Shown here piece after piece: positions 42,001 to 51,719 of a stretch of DNA of 64,000 nt. This stretch comes from Heliocidaris tuberculata (Eukaryota; Echinodermata; Echinoidea; Camarodonta; Echinometridae), in NCBI GenBank assembly GCA_025618425.1, contig CM046832.1, positions 21,629,917 to 21,693,916 on the forward strand, given 5' to 3'. The notes under the pieces are model-generated. The model was not told the origin of the DNA. It saw nothing but the letters and a program-made list of their open reading frames with translations, and did not search any database. A program made the translations under genes and the position numbers. Position 1 is the first letter of the stretch, and each line of letters starts with the position of its first letter.

Positions 42001-43663
42001 TATATTTTTCTTTCTACCAACTTGGGATTATTTAGGAATTATTTGGCTATAATATCACTTGGTAGCCTGTGAGCAAACAGTGATTGCATAATGAGATGTA
42101 GGTCTGTGTAAACACCACTGCCCATGGAATCCTCAGTCTCCATTTTGCTTGGTATTTAATAAGTGAACTATTTGAATTTGAGGACAACATACCAAACAAT
42201 TATAAAGATGAATAATTATGGAGAACTTTGTCTGAAGCATGTTTAAGAGTGTCAAGATAAACTGATTAGAATGAATTTACAAAGATATTGGGCTTCTGGA
42301 TGAAAATCCTATAATAGTGGTATTGACCAAATGCACGAAAAACAGGAGGTCTCTATTTAATACATCATTGTACTTTGAAAAAAAAAGATAATATCTGGCT
42401 TGTGAAAATCAACCATGTGGGTTGATGAGGCATTGTGTATTAGGGCAGAAGTCATTTAAGTTGTATTTCTGTACTTGATTTTTGAAATGACAGGTGAGAA
42501 GATGTCTGATGAGGAGGTTGATAGTTTGATATCTGGATGTGAGGATGCTCAAGGTCAAGTCAACTATGAAGGTTAGTATCTACAGTGCTTCAAAACAGAT
42601 TTTGTTTGTTTGTTTGTTGTTTTTTTTTTACTCTGTAATAAAGTAATTATAATTACCCTATTTCTTCTTGAATACCAAACCTGAGATAACTTGGGTTGGA
42701 GTCTTTAGAAAATTTGTATTATATCAAAATAAAATTGTGTCCAACAGATAAGGTTGAGTTCTGGTCATGAGAGTGAATTGTGAAAAAACCGTCACAAAGC
42801 AATTGGGAAAGGTTCACTATATAGCAAATGAGAATTAGTGTATGCTGTAAGGTTTTGGAATCAGCAAAATGATAAGAAATTGACTCGATCCTGCTGAGAG
42901 TCACATGCACTGCACACAGAAATGTGTATATGGGACTACACACAAATGTTCGGCCCGAACATTTCAGCTGTTTCTTGCCATATTTTGAATGTGAGAGCAT
43001 TTGAAGAGCAATCCTTTTTATGGGACATATCTACTATGATAATCTTCCAAACTAACATAAAAAGAATGAGAAAGCTCACAAATTATTTTTTACTTTTCCG
43101 AGAACTCAAGCTTCCCTTTAACAAAAGGAGGTACTATATTACATTTAATAGTAATCAAGTTTGTTTGTAGTTCATCTAGTGATGGAAGTGATGGAACATA
43201 CATGTAATATTCATAGCAGGATTTTTATGAAGTGTGTTTCCTAAATGTACCTAAGAAATTCCTGAAATGACATTCAAATTTCTGTTTTAACAAACTAAAT
43301 GTTCTTTTTGCTTTAAACTTTGAATTTTTCTTCAAGCATCTTAAGATAGAATGTATGCACAATTCATGACAGATATATCACACACACAACATAATATTCT
43401 TTAATTTCTTGTCCTATATCGACAATGCCATGTGACCAATTCACTATAATTTAGAGAATTTTCTACAATTTTTTATGCCATGGTATGTTAGTCAACTGTT
43501 AATATCATCCTTGATTTGATGATAAACTGCAGTTAGCACCACCTGAAACCCTCTTTGCTATAAAACTGTAATACATGTATATCGTAATTTTTCTTTTCTG
43601 ATGTATGCTTCTCCTTATTCTTATCTCTTTCCAGAGTTCGTCAAGATGGTGTACAACAACTAG
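33014..43663 (+). CDS. MYL6: Essential (alkali) myosin light chain, six coding exons, 146 aa
   Basis: Exons 33014-33016, 33111-33135, 41063-41203, 41644-41808, 42494-42571 and 43635-43663 join to 441 bp. The product is an EF-hand protein that clamps the first IQ motif of a myosin heavy chain neck in the cytoplasm. Residues 19-30 are EF-hand 1 ([12 protein letters not shown]; Gln instead of Glu at loop position 12), the second hand is degenerate, and residues 62-69 (FEEFLPIM) and 83-91 (EFVEGLRVF) are family signatures. Loop 3 is 92-103 ([12 protein letters not shown]), and the tail is [13 protein letters not shown]. There is no Pro/Ala N-terminal extension, as in non-muscle or smooth light chains; length about 146-151 is usual. 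Intron 1 splits right after ATG (phase 0), and all others are phase 1, the arrangement I recall for vertebrate MYL6. All splice sites are GT-AG. Confidence 0.97.
33111..33135 (+). CDS. MYL6: Myosin light chain exon 2
   Basis: 25 bp micro-exon encoding SISEDQLA. Acceptor tttgtcttacag, donor GCCG|gtgagt. Intron 1 is only 94 bp. Confidence 0.92.
33849..33977. mobile_element. Small MITE with nested hairpin
   Basis: GTATTTCCGAACGTGT at the left and ACACGTTCGGTAATAC at the right pair over 15 of 16 positions. Nested inside is a second palindrome, GTTTTCATACGCG and CGCGTATGAAAAC, separated by TAATCCCT. Confidence 0.75.
34175..35360. mobile_element. Large inverted-repeat transposon with 6 bp target duplication
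   Basis: TACAAG flanks both sides (34169-34174 and 35361-35366). Outer ends GGGCTAACTCTGCACTAGGG and CCCTAGTGCCGAGGTAGCCC are inverted. Internally the arms (about 34215-34620 and 34650-35060) are near-perfect inverted copies of about 400 bp, around a small centre near 34620-34645. A further 250 bp of unpaired, AT-rich sequence lies at about 35085-35315. The reading frames are not transposase-like. Superfamily not assigned. Confidence 0.85.
35533..36675 (-). pseudogene. 5'-truncated CR1/L2-type LINE, reverse transcriptase C-terminal half, frameshifted
   Basis: The minus strand encodes the palm and thumb of a non-LTR reverse transcriptase. A first part (36680-36417) has [14 protein letters not shown] and the catalytic YADD box. 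After a frameshift near 36475, the second part (36462-35653, 269 codons) has the thumb pattern [63 protein letters not shown] and a [10 protein letters not shown] end. The N-terminal half and the endonuclease are missing. The 3' tail contains GCGCTATACAAGTAGC and ATT repeats. It is inserted antisense in myosin intron 2. The frameshift and 5' truncation make it inactive. Confidence 0.95.
36676..37794. other. Intronic stretch
   Basis: Within myosin intron 2; nothing recognised. Confidence 0.5.
37795..38179 (-). mobile_element. GAACTCAAC-ended MITE, copy 4
   Basis: Minus-strand orientation: AACTCAACTTTCTCTTTAAG at its right edge. The interior holds CAAAAGCAATTGGGAAAAG and CTGCACACAAAAATGGGTAT, the complements of the other copies. 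In myosin intron 2. Confidence 0.85.
38285..38654. mobile_element. TTAA-flanked MITE, 370 bp
   Basis: Left TTAAAGGGTACCAATCACC, right GGTGATTGGTACACTTTAA; inverted ends with TTAA on both sides. The interior has a CpG-rich pair GCTCGCACGGAACT / GGTTCAGTGCGAGC around ACTCGGAGT. Ends resemble the TTAAAGG termini of the longer foldbacks. Confidence 0.8.
39403..39948. mobile_element. Near-perfect 546 bp foldback flanked by TTAA
   Basis: TTAAAGGAAACCAAAACCCA to TGGGTTTTGGTTTCCTTTAA. The two halves are almost exact reverse complements for about 240 bases each (for example GATTTTGTGAACAACTCTCC against GGAGAGTTGTTCACAAAATC), with a centre of about 60 bases near 39645-39705. Shares GAGAGTTATGGAAGTTTGAA and the ACAACTCTCC word with the copies at 1426 and 9008, so it is a related subfamily. 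Confidence 0.93.
40165..40192 (+). repeat. CAA microsatellite
   Basis: AACAACAACAACAACAAC run in myosin intron 2. Confidence 0.85.
40475..40753. mobile_element. hAT-like MITE with 8 bp target duplication
   Basis: GTCTGGAC flanks both ends (40467-40474 and 40754-40761). Ends CGGGTCTGCTCGCTATTCAT and the complement GGGGTAACCTCGCTAGCCAT align over 27 bases to AAGGACC. The 279 bp are built largely from the word CGCTATTCATAAGGACC, repeated at least seven times in both orientations. Eight-base duplications are the rule for hAT (established). Confidence 0.9.
41063..41203 (+). CDS. MYL6: Myosin light chain exon 3
   Basis: 141 bp, phase 1 in and out, residues 10-56. Carries EF-hand 1 and the linker ([20 protein letters not shown]). 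Acceptor tacctctctacag, donor TCTG|gtaagt. Confidence 0.97.
41644..41808 (+). CDS. MYL6: Myosin light chain exon 4
   Basis: 165 bp, phase 1, residues 57-111. Encodes [11 protein letters not shown] and EF-hand 3. Acceptor ttattctatcag, donor CTGG|gtaaga. Confidence 0.97.
42494..42571 (+). CDS. MYL6: Myosin light chain exon 5
   Basis: 78 bp, phase 1, residues 112-137 ([20 protein letters not shown] and onward). Acceptor gaaatgacag, donor GAAG|gttagt. Confidence 0.97.
42745..43122 (-). mobile_element. GAACTCAAC-ended MITE, copy 5
   Basis: In myosin intron 5. AAGGTTGAGTTCTGGTCATG at the left, GAGAACTCAAGCTTCCCTTT then TTTAA at the right. The interior matches copy 4 (AAAGCAATTGGGAAAGGTT, CTGCACACAGAAATGTGTAT). 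Confidence 0.85.
43635..43663 (+). CDS. MYL6: Myosin light chain exon 6 coding part
   Basis: Acceptor ttatctctttccag; encodes EFVKMVYNN and TAG. Only one terminal coding exon is visible, without the alternative end found in vertebrate MYL6. Confidence 0.95.
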
Positions 43664-43759
43664 ATGGAGATTTACCCCCAAGAACTGTTCCACTTCCCTT
43701 GTACTTCATAACAAATCCCCAGTGCTAGAAGCCTCTACACTTTCTGCCAATTCAACGAC

Positions 43760-43819
43760 ATATCATCTGTTTTGAGCCAGAAGGGCTTTAAGTCTCTTCT
43801 GGCTCCAAACAGATGATAT
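43760..43819 (+). repeat. AGCCAGAAGGGC-family hairpin in the myosin 3' UTR
   Basis: ATATCATCTGTTTTGAGCCA (arm to 43783) and CTTCTGGCTCCAAACAGATG (arm 43796-43819) pair at 23 of 24 positions around the 12-base loop GGCTTTAAGTCT, 97 bases after the stop codon. The transcript would carry a long stem. Confidence 0.9.
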
Positions 43820-44057
43820 ATGCTCCAGAGCTAATGATGATAACCTTACTTACAGTATGTGTTGACATTGTTATGTTGGGAACATATGTTAAGTATGTGT
43901 TTGTTCATCATAACAAAGAAATGAAGGTTTAGAACATTTTGGAGCAAATTTGGATACATCATTTTAAACTAACGTGCCATTATCTTAACTTTCCGTGTAT
44001 CCAGCAAGTAATATTTATATGCTCCTAATTTGCCTGTAAAACATATGTCCCTCCAGT

Positions 44058-44090
44058 ATGAATACTCTTCTTGTTTTGAAGAGTATTCAT
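44058..44090 (+). other. Perfect 13 bp hairpin
   Basis: ATGAATACTCTTC, loop TTGTTTT, GAAGAGTATTCAT. Lies about 395 bases after the myosin stop codon, probably within the 3' UTR. Confidence 0.8.
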
Positions 44091-45394
44091 GCCTGAATAG
44101 AATTGCTCAAAATTACCTTCCTATGTACACCAAAATGGATATCCAAAAGGTCCATTGGGATACAAACCCAATTATGGTAATATAATCATGTTAAACACGA
44201 TAATGTCTGTTTTATATATATGGACAATATGAGAGCAGGTATCTCATCTGCAGATTCATAATAACATTACACATATTGAAAGTTATATGAGGACCGCTAT
44301 ATATTTGAAAATATTGTGAACCTGTCATTTTCTTATACATGTATATGAACAGGTGTTAATTTATAAGAAAGGATAGATCCTTTGATGTTACAGTCTCCAG
44401 ATTGAAAATGTTTTATGATTCCATCACTGAAAACCAAAAGGTTAATTGTTTCATAAATTCACAACCAATTCTATTATTTTTTCATTAAGATGCTATGGTC
44501 TTCTCCTTTCGTTCACTGTATAAATGTGTCCCATTCTAAAGAATTTATAAAATGATGAAAGGTCTGAAGGGTTAGAGAAAGCTGATAAATGCAGAAGTTT
44601 TGTATTTGTAAAATTCAACTTTGATTAGTATCTGTTTGGTGTGTTGATATAGGAAAGGAGAATTTCTCTGGTTTTTTTTGTTCCAATATTTCCAAATACA
44701 TGTATTATGCATTCCAAACAAGAAAAAATACAAAGTTTTGTGTGTTTACCTTCAAAAGATCCTCGACTATTTTACTGGTCTTGGGGGGAAAAAAATTAGT
44801 TAAAACAATCTAGAGAACAGAGGGGGGAAAAGATGTCTATGAAAAACATTGTTTCGTGGAAGATCACTCCCAGAAATCAACATGTAACATGTACTGGTAT
44901 ATATATTTAGTAGTGCTTCCACCTCTTTATGGGGTAGATTATTAATTGAGTATTTATGATATAATTAATGTGAATTGAATCATCAAATGCATATAGCTTA
45001 GTTCTTGTATAGCAATTACTTTAAATTCTGTTTTTTATATGTACTGCTTTAAACTACATTATAGTAGTAATGTAATCTGTATTTGTTTGAAATTTCAAGT
45101 GAATACATATATAATTCTTCCCTTTTGCATTTATCGGTTTCAAATAATAAGTAATGATATTTTAGATTGTTGGGGGGGGGGGATTCCCTTGCAAAATCTT
45201 GTACAATTTTCTCAAAATTTAAAATTTTGGTTAAGTTTATTATAAAATTGATGAAAACAAGTTAGATTTTATTCCTTTTTTTTTCTTTTCACTTTTTTTG
45301 GTGCTTGGTTTTTACTTTAACATGATCCTTGAAAATATTTATGCCCTTATATTTTTAATAATTGATAATGATTATCTAATGCGTAATATATTTA

Positions 45395-45560
45395 TTAGTT
45401 TTAGATCAGTGATTATATTTACAATGCATAACAGCATATAGATATTAACAAAGTCAGATTTTGAAAAATTCATTCACTTTGTATTGCTCTTTTTGTACCA
45501 AATTGGATTAATACCTGTCTTTATGTTATTAAAATATGAGTTATGCTTGTAACAAATACA
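45395..45560 (-). repeat. Diverged second copy of the 29.3-29.8 kb repeat
   Basis: TTATTAGTTTTAGATCAGTG and, further on, TTTGTACCAAATTGGATTA and TATGAGTTATGCTTG match 29325-29345 and 29730-29790. Here the copy is not interrupted by the hairpin and microsatellites. Confidence 0.5.
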
Positions 45561-46039
45561 TGTACATTGATTTGTTATCTATATGTATGTCAAATTTATG
45601 GTCTCTATCTATGTGATTTGTGTATATGGTTATCAGTCTATGTGAAGGTTTTATAACAAGGTAATTTTGATGGTCCCACTTCTTTGTATGTTTTTTTTTA
45701 TTTTTTTAATCCCTTATACAGTATAACAAGGTTTACAAATGACAAGGCAACTTCCTTGGTCCCAAGGAGTTCATTATAATGTAATTGCAAGTGCCACAGT
45801 AGTGAGGATTAGGGTAGGATTATATTTTGTATTTAAATGATATCCCCACAAAAAAGCTGTGTACTTGAAAAGTATAAAGATTCATACCCAAGTCACGAAT
45901 CGACTCCAAACCAGCCGATTTTTGGCCGTTTGGAGTAGTGACAATATTTTGTTCGTTTAGTTGTCAGTGTAGGATCGGTGTTGTTGGTGTGACTGAAGTA
46001 TTTACAAGGATACAAATCACAGAAGCAATGATATAAACA

Positions 46040-46417
46040 CAGGGCTGTCAACTTTGGGGAACTGCTTGGAGGGAGATTTTTTTTTTTTTTTTCTGTCGCC
46101 CAGTGTGACCAGCGCCAGAAATTAAATTATGTTAAAAAGCATTGAAAAATTATGCTAAATTAATGCTTTAAAAATTGTCGTTTTGGGACGTCTTTTTACT
46201 CCAAAATTCTCTGACAAGCAAAAACAAAAAACAAAAACCAAAACAAAACAAAACAAAACAAAAAAACAAAAAACGAAGAAGTAGAAGAAGAAAAAAAAAG
46301 GGGTCAGCGTTTTCGGATGTCTTTTTACTCCAAAATTTCTGACAAGCAAAAAAAAAAAAAAAAAGGTCAGCGTTTGGCGGGAGGTTTTTTCATAAAGCGG
46401 TAAGGCTGACAGCCCTG
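46040..46417. mobile_element. CAGGGCTGTC MITE (hAT-like) with internal duplication
   Basis: CAGGGCTGTC at the left and GACAGCCCTG at the right; ATAAACA flanks both sides (46033-46039 and 46418-46424; an 8 bp ATAAACAC reading is also possible). Inside, GTCTTTTTACTCCAAAAT, TCTGACAAGCAAAAA occurs twice (about 46190 and 46319), each followed by an A-rich run and GGTCAGCGTTT. Confidence 0.88.
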
Positions 46418-46504
46418 ATAAACACCTGTAAATAAGAGAAAGTAAAAGAGAAACAAAGATATTTGAGAGATGCATAGGTACAGTCTAGGGAAGGGGGAAA
46501 AATA

Positions 46505-46635
46505 GGGGAGGTCGTGATGAGAGAGAGAATGAGAAACGAAGGAAAAGAGAGTAAGAGAAAGGTTACACAGAGTGGGAGGGGAAGGGAAATGCTTCAAAGG
46601 AAAGAGAGAGAGACAGAGACAGAGAGATGGGAAAA
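46505..46635 (+). repeat. GA-rich low-complexity tract
   Basis: Degenerate GAGAGA/GAAAG purine tract; its open frames are artefacts. Confidence 0.8.
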
Positions 46636-46957
46636 AGAATTTGAGTTCAGCCTTACAGCATTTCCCAAGACACACAGAATACAATATGTAATCCATTAAT
46701 GTATAACAGTCGAATTCAGTCTGAAAACTATAAACACTAAACTTTCGTCATTGCATGCATACTAATTTCTGTGCACCGGCCCCAAATATATTTGCGTTCC
46801 AGCTCACCCCAATGATCATGTGCTATTTAAATGGGTTTTTTTTTAACAGAAAATTAATTCTGTGATAATTTAAATTTTATTAAAAAAATGTCCTGAATGT
46901 GTTGCATTTCGTTTGATGAAGTATATTTAAATGATCCTGAAGTCCTCCATCCATGTT

Positions 46958-47248
46958 TCAAAAATCGCAAAAGTGGAAATCCAAGCACAGTGAAACGGAA
47001 GCCTTCGTAGTAATTTTCCCTAAGATCGAAAATATATGAACAAGCAGTATGATTACTAAACCAGAAACCGCCCTGTCTAAGGTATGACACGGGCTGTAAT
47101 GCAGACATCCGCCAAAAAGGCTGATGCGGACGCTAGGGATATGAGGTATATTATATGCACCATCAAAATTCACGGGGAACACAACAGTCAGGGACGTGGG
47201 GGAAATAGCCAAGCAAGTCGCGCTCAAAACAAGGAAAGGCAATGTCAT
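46958..47248 (-). CDS. Possible small secreted/membrane protein ORF
   Basis: Minus-strand frame of 96 codons starting MTLPFLVLSATCLAISPTSL, which looks like a signal peptide or signal anchor, and containing a second hydrophobic stretch (AVSGLVIILLVHIFSILGKI). It sits 3' of a TATA-containing region at about 47424 and in a block with more C, G and CpG than its surroundings. A donor-like GATG|gtgcat inside could make only the first 30 codons coding. Frame length alone is not beyond chance. No family recognised. Confidence 0.3.
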   Translation of the reverse strand: MTLPFLVLSATCLAISPTSLTVVFPVNFDGAYNIPHIPSVRISLFGGCLHYSPCHTLDRAVSGLVIILLVHIFSILGKITTKASVSLCLDFHFCDF

Positions 47249-47389
47249 TACCCCGCATATGCAGCTGGCATAGCCTTGCTTTGTGCATGGGCATCCTTTG
47301 AGCTTTCTGGCCGCAAAACAGGCGATGAATATCTTAGGGAGCGGAATGGATGGATGCCTGCTAGATCTCTGCATGCAACACTTTGTGAT

Positions 47390-47424
47390 CTCGTACAACA
47401 ATGACCGTGCGTGCGCGTCTTATA
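47390..47424 (-). promoter_or_regulatory. Possible minus-strand core promoter
   Basis: On the minus strand GGGGTATAAGACGCGC places a TATA box at 47424-47419, followed by a CpG-rich stretch and TCATTGTT (47404-47397). A start near 47393 would lead to the ORF at 47248 after about 145 bases. Confidence 0.35.
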
Positions 47425-47589
47425 CCCCGTTCGCATATCATTATGAAAATGACTCCCTGGATGACAGCTAAACACTACTTGCGCACATACATATAGAGCA
47501 ATTGCTGTAATCAACAACCAACCCCCTTTTTATGTTGAGCTATTTAAGGACCACGGACTAATAAATGTGCGCTTACACTTTCCTTCTGG

Positions 47590-47931
47590 GGATGCTATTG
47601 TGATGCCCTATTTGCACTGCACCGAGAATTAGTGGTTTTGCAAACATTTAAGAGTGGAAAAGGCATGTTTTGCATATAACACTTGGATGCACTGTGCATA
47701 GAAATTAAGCACAGGGAATTCGGATTGTGGTCTTCAAATCTTTAAATTTCAATTGATATTCCAAGATTTAACGTCGAATCTCTATCATCACAAATATCAA
47801 TCAGATTGGACTAAGCTCTCGTTGGATATCGCATGAATATTTTTGCGAATTCACACTACTCTGAACGCTTCATAAAATCAAAGTGAAAATTGGCGCCACG
47901 GAAGATTCTGCACACAACATTCTCGTAGTAG
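47590..47931 (+). other. Possible plus-strand first exon ending in a strong donor
   Basis: TTGGCGCCACGGAAGATTC leads to GTAGTAG|gtaagtc at 47931/47932. No ATG frame passes through the donor, so it would be 5' UTR. It would be divergent from the promoter at 47.4 kb. The 5' boundary is a guess. Confidence 0.25.
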
Positions 47932-50569
47932 GTAAGTCATTAATGTTACTTCTCTATCGTTTGCGAGGGGATTGTATAGAGCATTTATTGCGAATTTCCT
48001 TTATTCAGAATACATTTTTATCTCATGATGATGTTAACTCGTTACAAAAATATAGGCCAAATTTGACTGGACTATTATGTTTGTCAGTATTTGGCTGTTT
48101 TGGTGAAAAAAATACTAAACAGGTCACAGAATGCCGAAGTAAACATCGTTCATCTTCCCTAAACGCACCCGCATGCACACTAAGTACGTTTCTGATCAAT
48201 TATTTGAATTCAGAGCTTTCGACAAACCAAGGAGCTGCAAACACAGCGTCATCTAAATATCAATTCTTTGCGTTCGCGGGTGCGAACAGTCGATTCAAAT
48301 TTAACGCAGTTATGATTTTACTTGTACAGCATCTTGTCAAGCACACTCTGTCTGGGATATAGATGATAATCAACGATCTCTTTTTGGTTCTTTTTATGTA
48401 ACATATTTGTAAGTTACATATTGAATCACTTCCAATGTGCTATCCCAAATTGTAAGCAAAGCTTTCAAAAGAGTGGACATCAAAATGATATGGCCTATCA
48501 TTCCAAGAACAAAACAGAAGAACCGCACCGTTTCCATGGTAACGATCATCTTGCCATATCCAAGACGAGTGGCATTATCTCTTTGTTTTCGTCCTATATT
48601 CTGTCTCTATTTGTTTTGTAGGTTAGGGTAGGGCAAATGTCAATATAATTTTACCCCTTCACGTTAACTCGTACATGTACCTATAAGAATAATAGCAATA
48701 TTGACATTGTGTGTGTTTATTCAATGACAATGAATTTTCCTTTTCTTCTGCATCTCAATTGTTCCTAACATTCAGTCGTAGAATATTGCCTTTTTAACAT
48801 CGCTTAGCTTTTATGAAACTCTCAAATGGGGGGAGGGATTTATTACAATTTTATATTAAATGTTATTCATATTATAATCATACTGTATAAAAAAGTGAAT
48901 GCAAAATGAATATATATGTTATACGTGACTGTACTTTCTTTGCTGTAACTCAATAATGTATCTCGTTTAATAAATCGATTGTACAAAATCATGGTTTTAA
49001 TGACTCCTGTGTAGTTTTATTTCATGTGTGCTAGTTATTTAGTGAGAACTGTCTCTACAAGCAAAATTCAAGAACTTGCAAATTACATTCATGATCTTAT
49101 TGGCGTATAGTATTGATAAACATTAATTTTGGTTTTGCTTTCTTCCCCTAAATGTATGCTTCAGACGAATAAATATAGGCATTAATATTAGGTACTAATT
49201 TTTCAATGGTTATTGTCTGTAGCATTGACACCCCCCCCCCAAAAAAAAAACAGTCCCATGTCAATATCATATATGTACATGTATATATACCAACATGTCT
49301 TTCATATCACAATGCCTACTTTTTTCTCCGTTATCTCTCTCTATATATCTCTCTCCGATTTCTCAGTTACTAACCCCAGCCTTTTTCCTTTTTCTGTCGC
49401 TTGCCAATTAGAAGCAGTGAACACATCGGAAATATAACTTGTCACCTACACAACATGCGAATTACCGCTATTATAAATCACCTCTCGGGCTGCTCTTAAT
49501 ATTTCATTAGCTCTAGAAACACACTGCTGAGGAAGCTCAAGGCGCCTTCTAACAAAGTCTTTCCGCCGCCACGGTCACAGGCAAAACTGGCGAGGGAAGT
49601 GTCAAGCAAGCTACACTCTCCTATATTCTGCAGCTATAGCTATAAGCATTGAAGAGGCAAAGCCTCGATGCATGCACGGTGCCTTTTATTTTACGCATCA
49701 GCGGGTGACACTGTATTTCGCGAAACAAGGGTGCTATGGGATGAAAAATGGCGCCTCTTTCGTGGCGTTCTCATCGCCATCACTGCAATCATACAAGTGT
49801 ATGACGAAAAAATGTACCACTAACATGTTTTTTGATTAAGATGTTCTTTGTTATTAACATTTACACTCACACATTCAGGCTAGAGATTATAGGATAAGTC
49901 TATTCCATTGGTATTATAATATGACACCAGTTTTGTAAATACTCTATCATACTTCCAAGTCTCAGAGGATACCACCCAAAACTATAGGCTCCTTATGAAA
50001 TATTCAAATCATACATACATGGCGATCAATTTCTTAGAACTCTAACTGTGAAATACATGCTGCACCATACTGAATGCTTCTTTTTAAAATTATGAGTAAC
50101 GTTGTGTGTTTGACATGACAGCAATGCCCATCTGCTTTAAGTAAACTGACCTTTAGAGAGGAAAGCTTTTCCCAACACTAGACACCTTTTATATCCGTTT
50201 AAGATATTAAAAGGAGATGGGCACACGAAATTCAGTATATGCTTTTAATTAGGGTTGATTCAACATGTTCAAGGTCGAAACAGAAAGAAATATCAGATGA
50301 GATACTGAAAAATAACTGGTTAGAAAGCTGGACAAATTGAGAAGCCAGGATACAATATTATTAAAGGACATGAAGCGAGTCATCCGATCAATATGTTTTT
50401 CTTACATAGCCTAGAAGCACTGATAATGATGATTCATTGTCAGACTAAAGAACTTGTTTTGTTTTAAACAGTGAATATAGATTGTCACAATGTGGTGGGA
50501 CTACAGAAAAGATTTCACTTTAATATTGTGAAAATTTGTTTATGTTCACATTAATTGCTTTTACGCTAT
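47932..50569. other. Non-coding stretch
   Basis: C-run plus A-run at 49231-49250. A G+C-richer block at 49490-49790 holds a TATAAGC at about 49641 and a 32-codon ATG frame at 49740, with no further support. Otherwise nothing recognised. Confidence 0.4.
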
Positions 50570-51045
50570 GTCCACACTGATTTCACCCTATTTTACACTA
50601 TATACATGCACTATAATGTATACACACAATTTCCACACTAAGTTTTACTGTGTGTTAATACTTTATTAGTGTGTTCACACAGTTTTCGAAAATGTCATTA
50701 CTATATTCACGTGTTGATAATTATGTGTCCATTTTGTGTTAAAATATCTTCACAGTGGGTTCTCCCCTATGTCCTATGTTTACACCGTGTTCACATTGTG
50801 TTCACGACCTATGTTCACACTGTGATGCTGTTTTTACACTGTGTTCAATGAATGTACTTCCATACGATGTTCACAGTGTATTCACATCCTTTATTCACAA
50901 TGTATTCACACTGTGTTGACAATTTCTTCACAATGTGATTCACATGCAGTGTGGCTGTTTTCATAAAATGGTTACAGTGTTTTGGCACGTTTCAACACAA
51001 CATTCTTGTTTATATATCGTGTTAACACTTTTTCACATTGTGGAG
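50570..51045 (+). repeat. Degenerate TTCACACTGTG array
   Basis: Twenty or so diverged copies of a 10-20 base word such as TTCACACTGTG, TTCACATTGTG, TTCACAGTGTA, TTCACAATGTA, in one orientation. It is an aged minisatellite with no long open frame. Confidence 0.7.
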
Positions 51046-51395
51046 CACTCATTATTGCTGGTATATGGGGCATGTTCTTCTTCTTTTTCTAGTAACCTTC
51101 AAAGGGCTATGCAGCCCATCACGAAGATGGTGAAACATATTTATATCATTATAGCAGAAATATGTCTATTAGCAACGGGTTGCTCAGTGCACGACAACAT
51201 TAAATGAAAGTGAGTATTGCAAATTATCTCCATTACCATGGCGACCTAATAGACCATAATCGTTCACTTTGCAAAATGTATTTTGATACGCCATGCAAAA
51301 GCCCATTCATTAACCATGTTATCATAATCACTTTGCTCTTATAAGGTGTAGTATTATTTGTATGAAGGGTTTTCAGGCGACCAGAAAAATTGGCG
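51046..51395. other. Non-coding stretch
   Basis: Nothing recognised. Confidence 0.4.
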
Positions 51396-51512
51396 TATCT
51401 CATGGTTTGCGCATGAGTACCCGGATGACCGTGCAATTTTAAAACAATATCTCATGGTTTGTGTAAAAGTACCCGGATGACCGTGCAATATATCTCCATA
51501 TCTCATGGTTTG
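51396..51512 (+). repeat. 52 bp tandem repeat, about 2.3 copies
   Basis: TATCTCATGGTTTG starts at 51396, 51448 and 51499; the first two units also share AGTACCCGGATGACCGTGCA. Confidence 0.9.
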
Positions 51513-51719
51513 GGGAGCGCGTGACGCGTAAAAAAGTGAATACGCGCTTAAATACGCAAAGGTTAAGACAATGGATGTATGCGCGCAGCTCTTGCAAGAT
51601 GCTTGGGGTAAGGACAAAAATGATTTTCTCCCTGTGGTTTATGTCGAAGTCCATACAAAAACATAAGGACATGTAATGGTGAAAATTGAGGAACTAGGTA
51701 TCATACAATTAATAATAAT

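Larger units (their letters stand above)
43664..46039 (+). other. 3' UTR and downstream of the myosin light chain gene
   Basis: Directly follows the stop codon. Holds two hairpins (43760-43819 and 44058-44090), a 10-base G run (45173-45182) and the diverged LINE-like segment near 45395-45560. I could not settle the polyadenylation site by eye. Confidence 0.5.

Noticed and set aside
47883..48362. 159-codon plus-strand frame
   Set aside because: Starts with GTG, contains a strong internal splice donor at 47932 and shows no domain; length is within chance for this AT-rich window.
48421..48621. C2H2 zinc finger in a 66-codon frame (CAIPNCKQSFQKSGHQNDMAYH)
   Set aside because: Spacing between the second Cys and the His residues does not fit C-x2-4-C-x12-H-x3-5-H, and there is a single match without neighbours.
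51396..51512. Short direct-repeat array as CRISPR
   Set aside because: Only 2.3 contiguous tandem copies of a 52 bp unit with no spacers.
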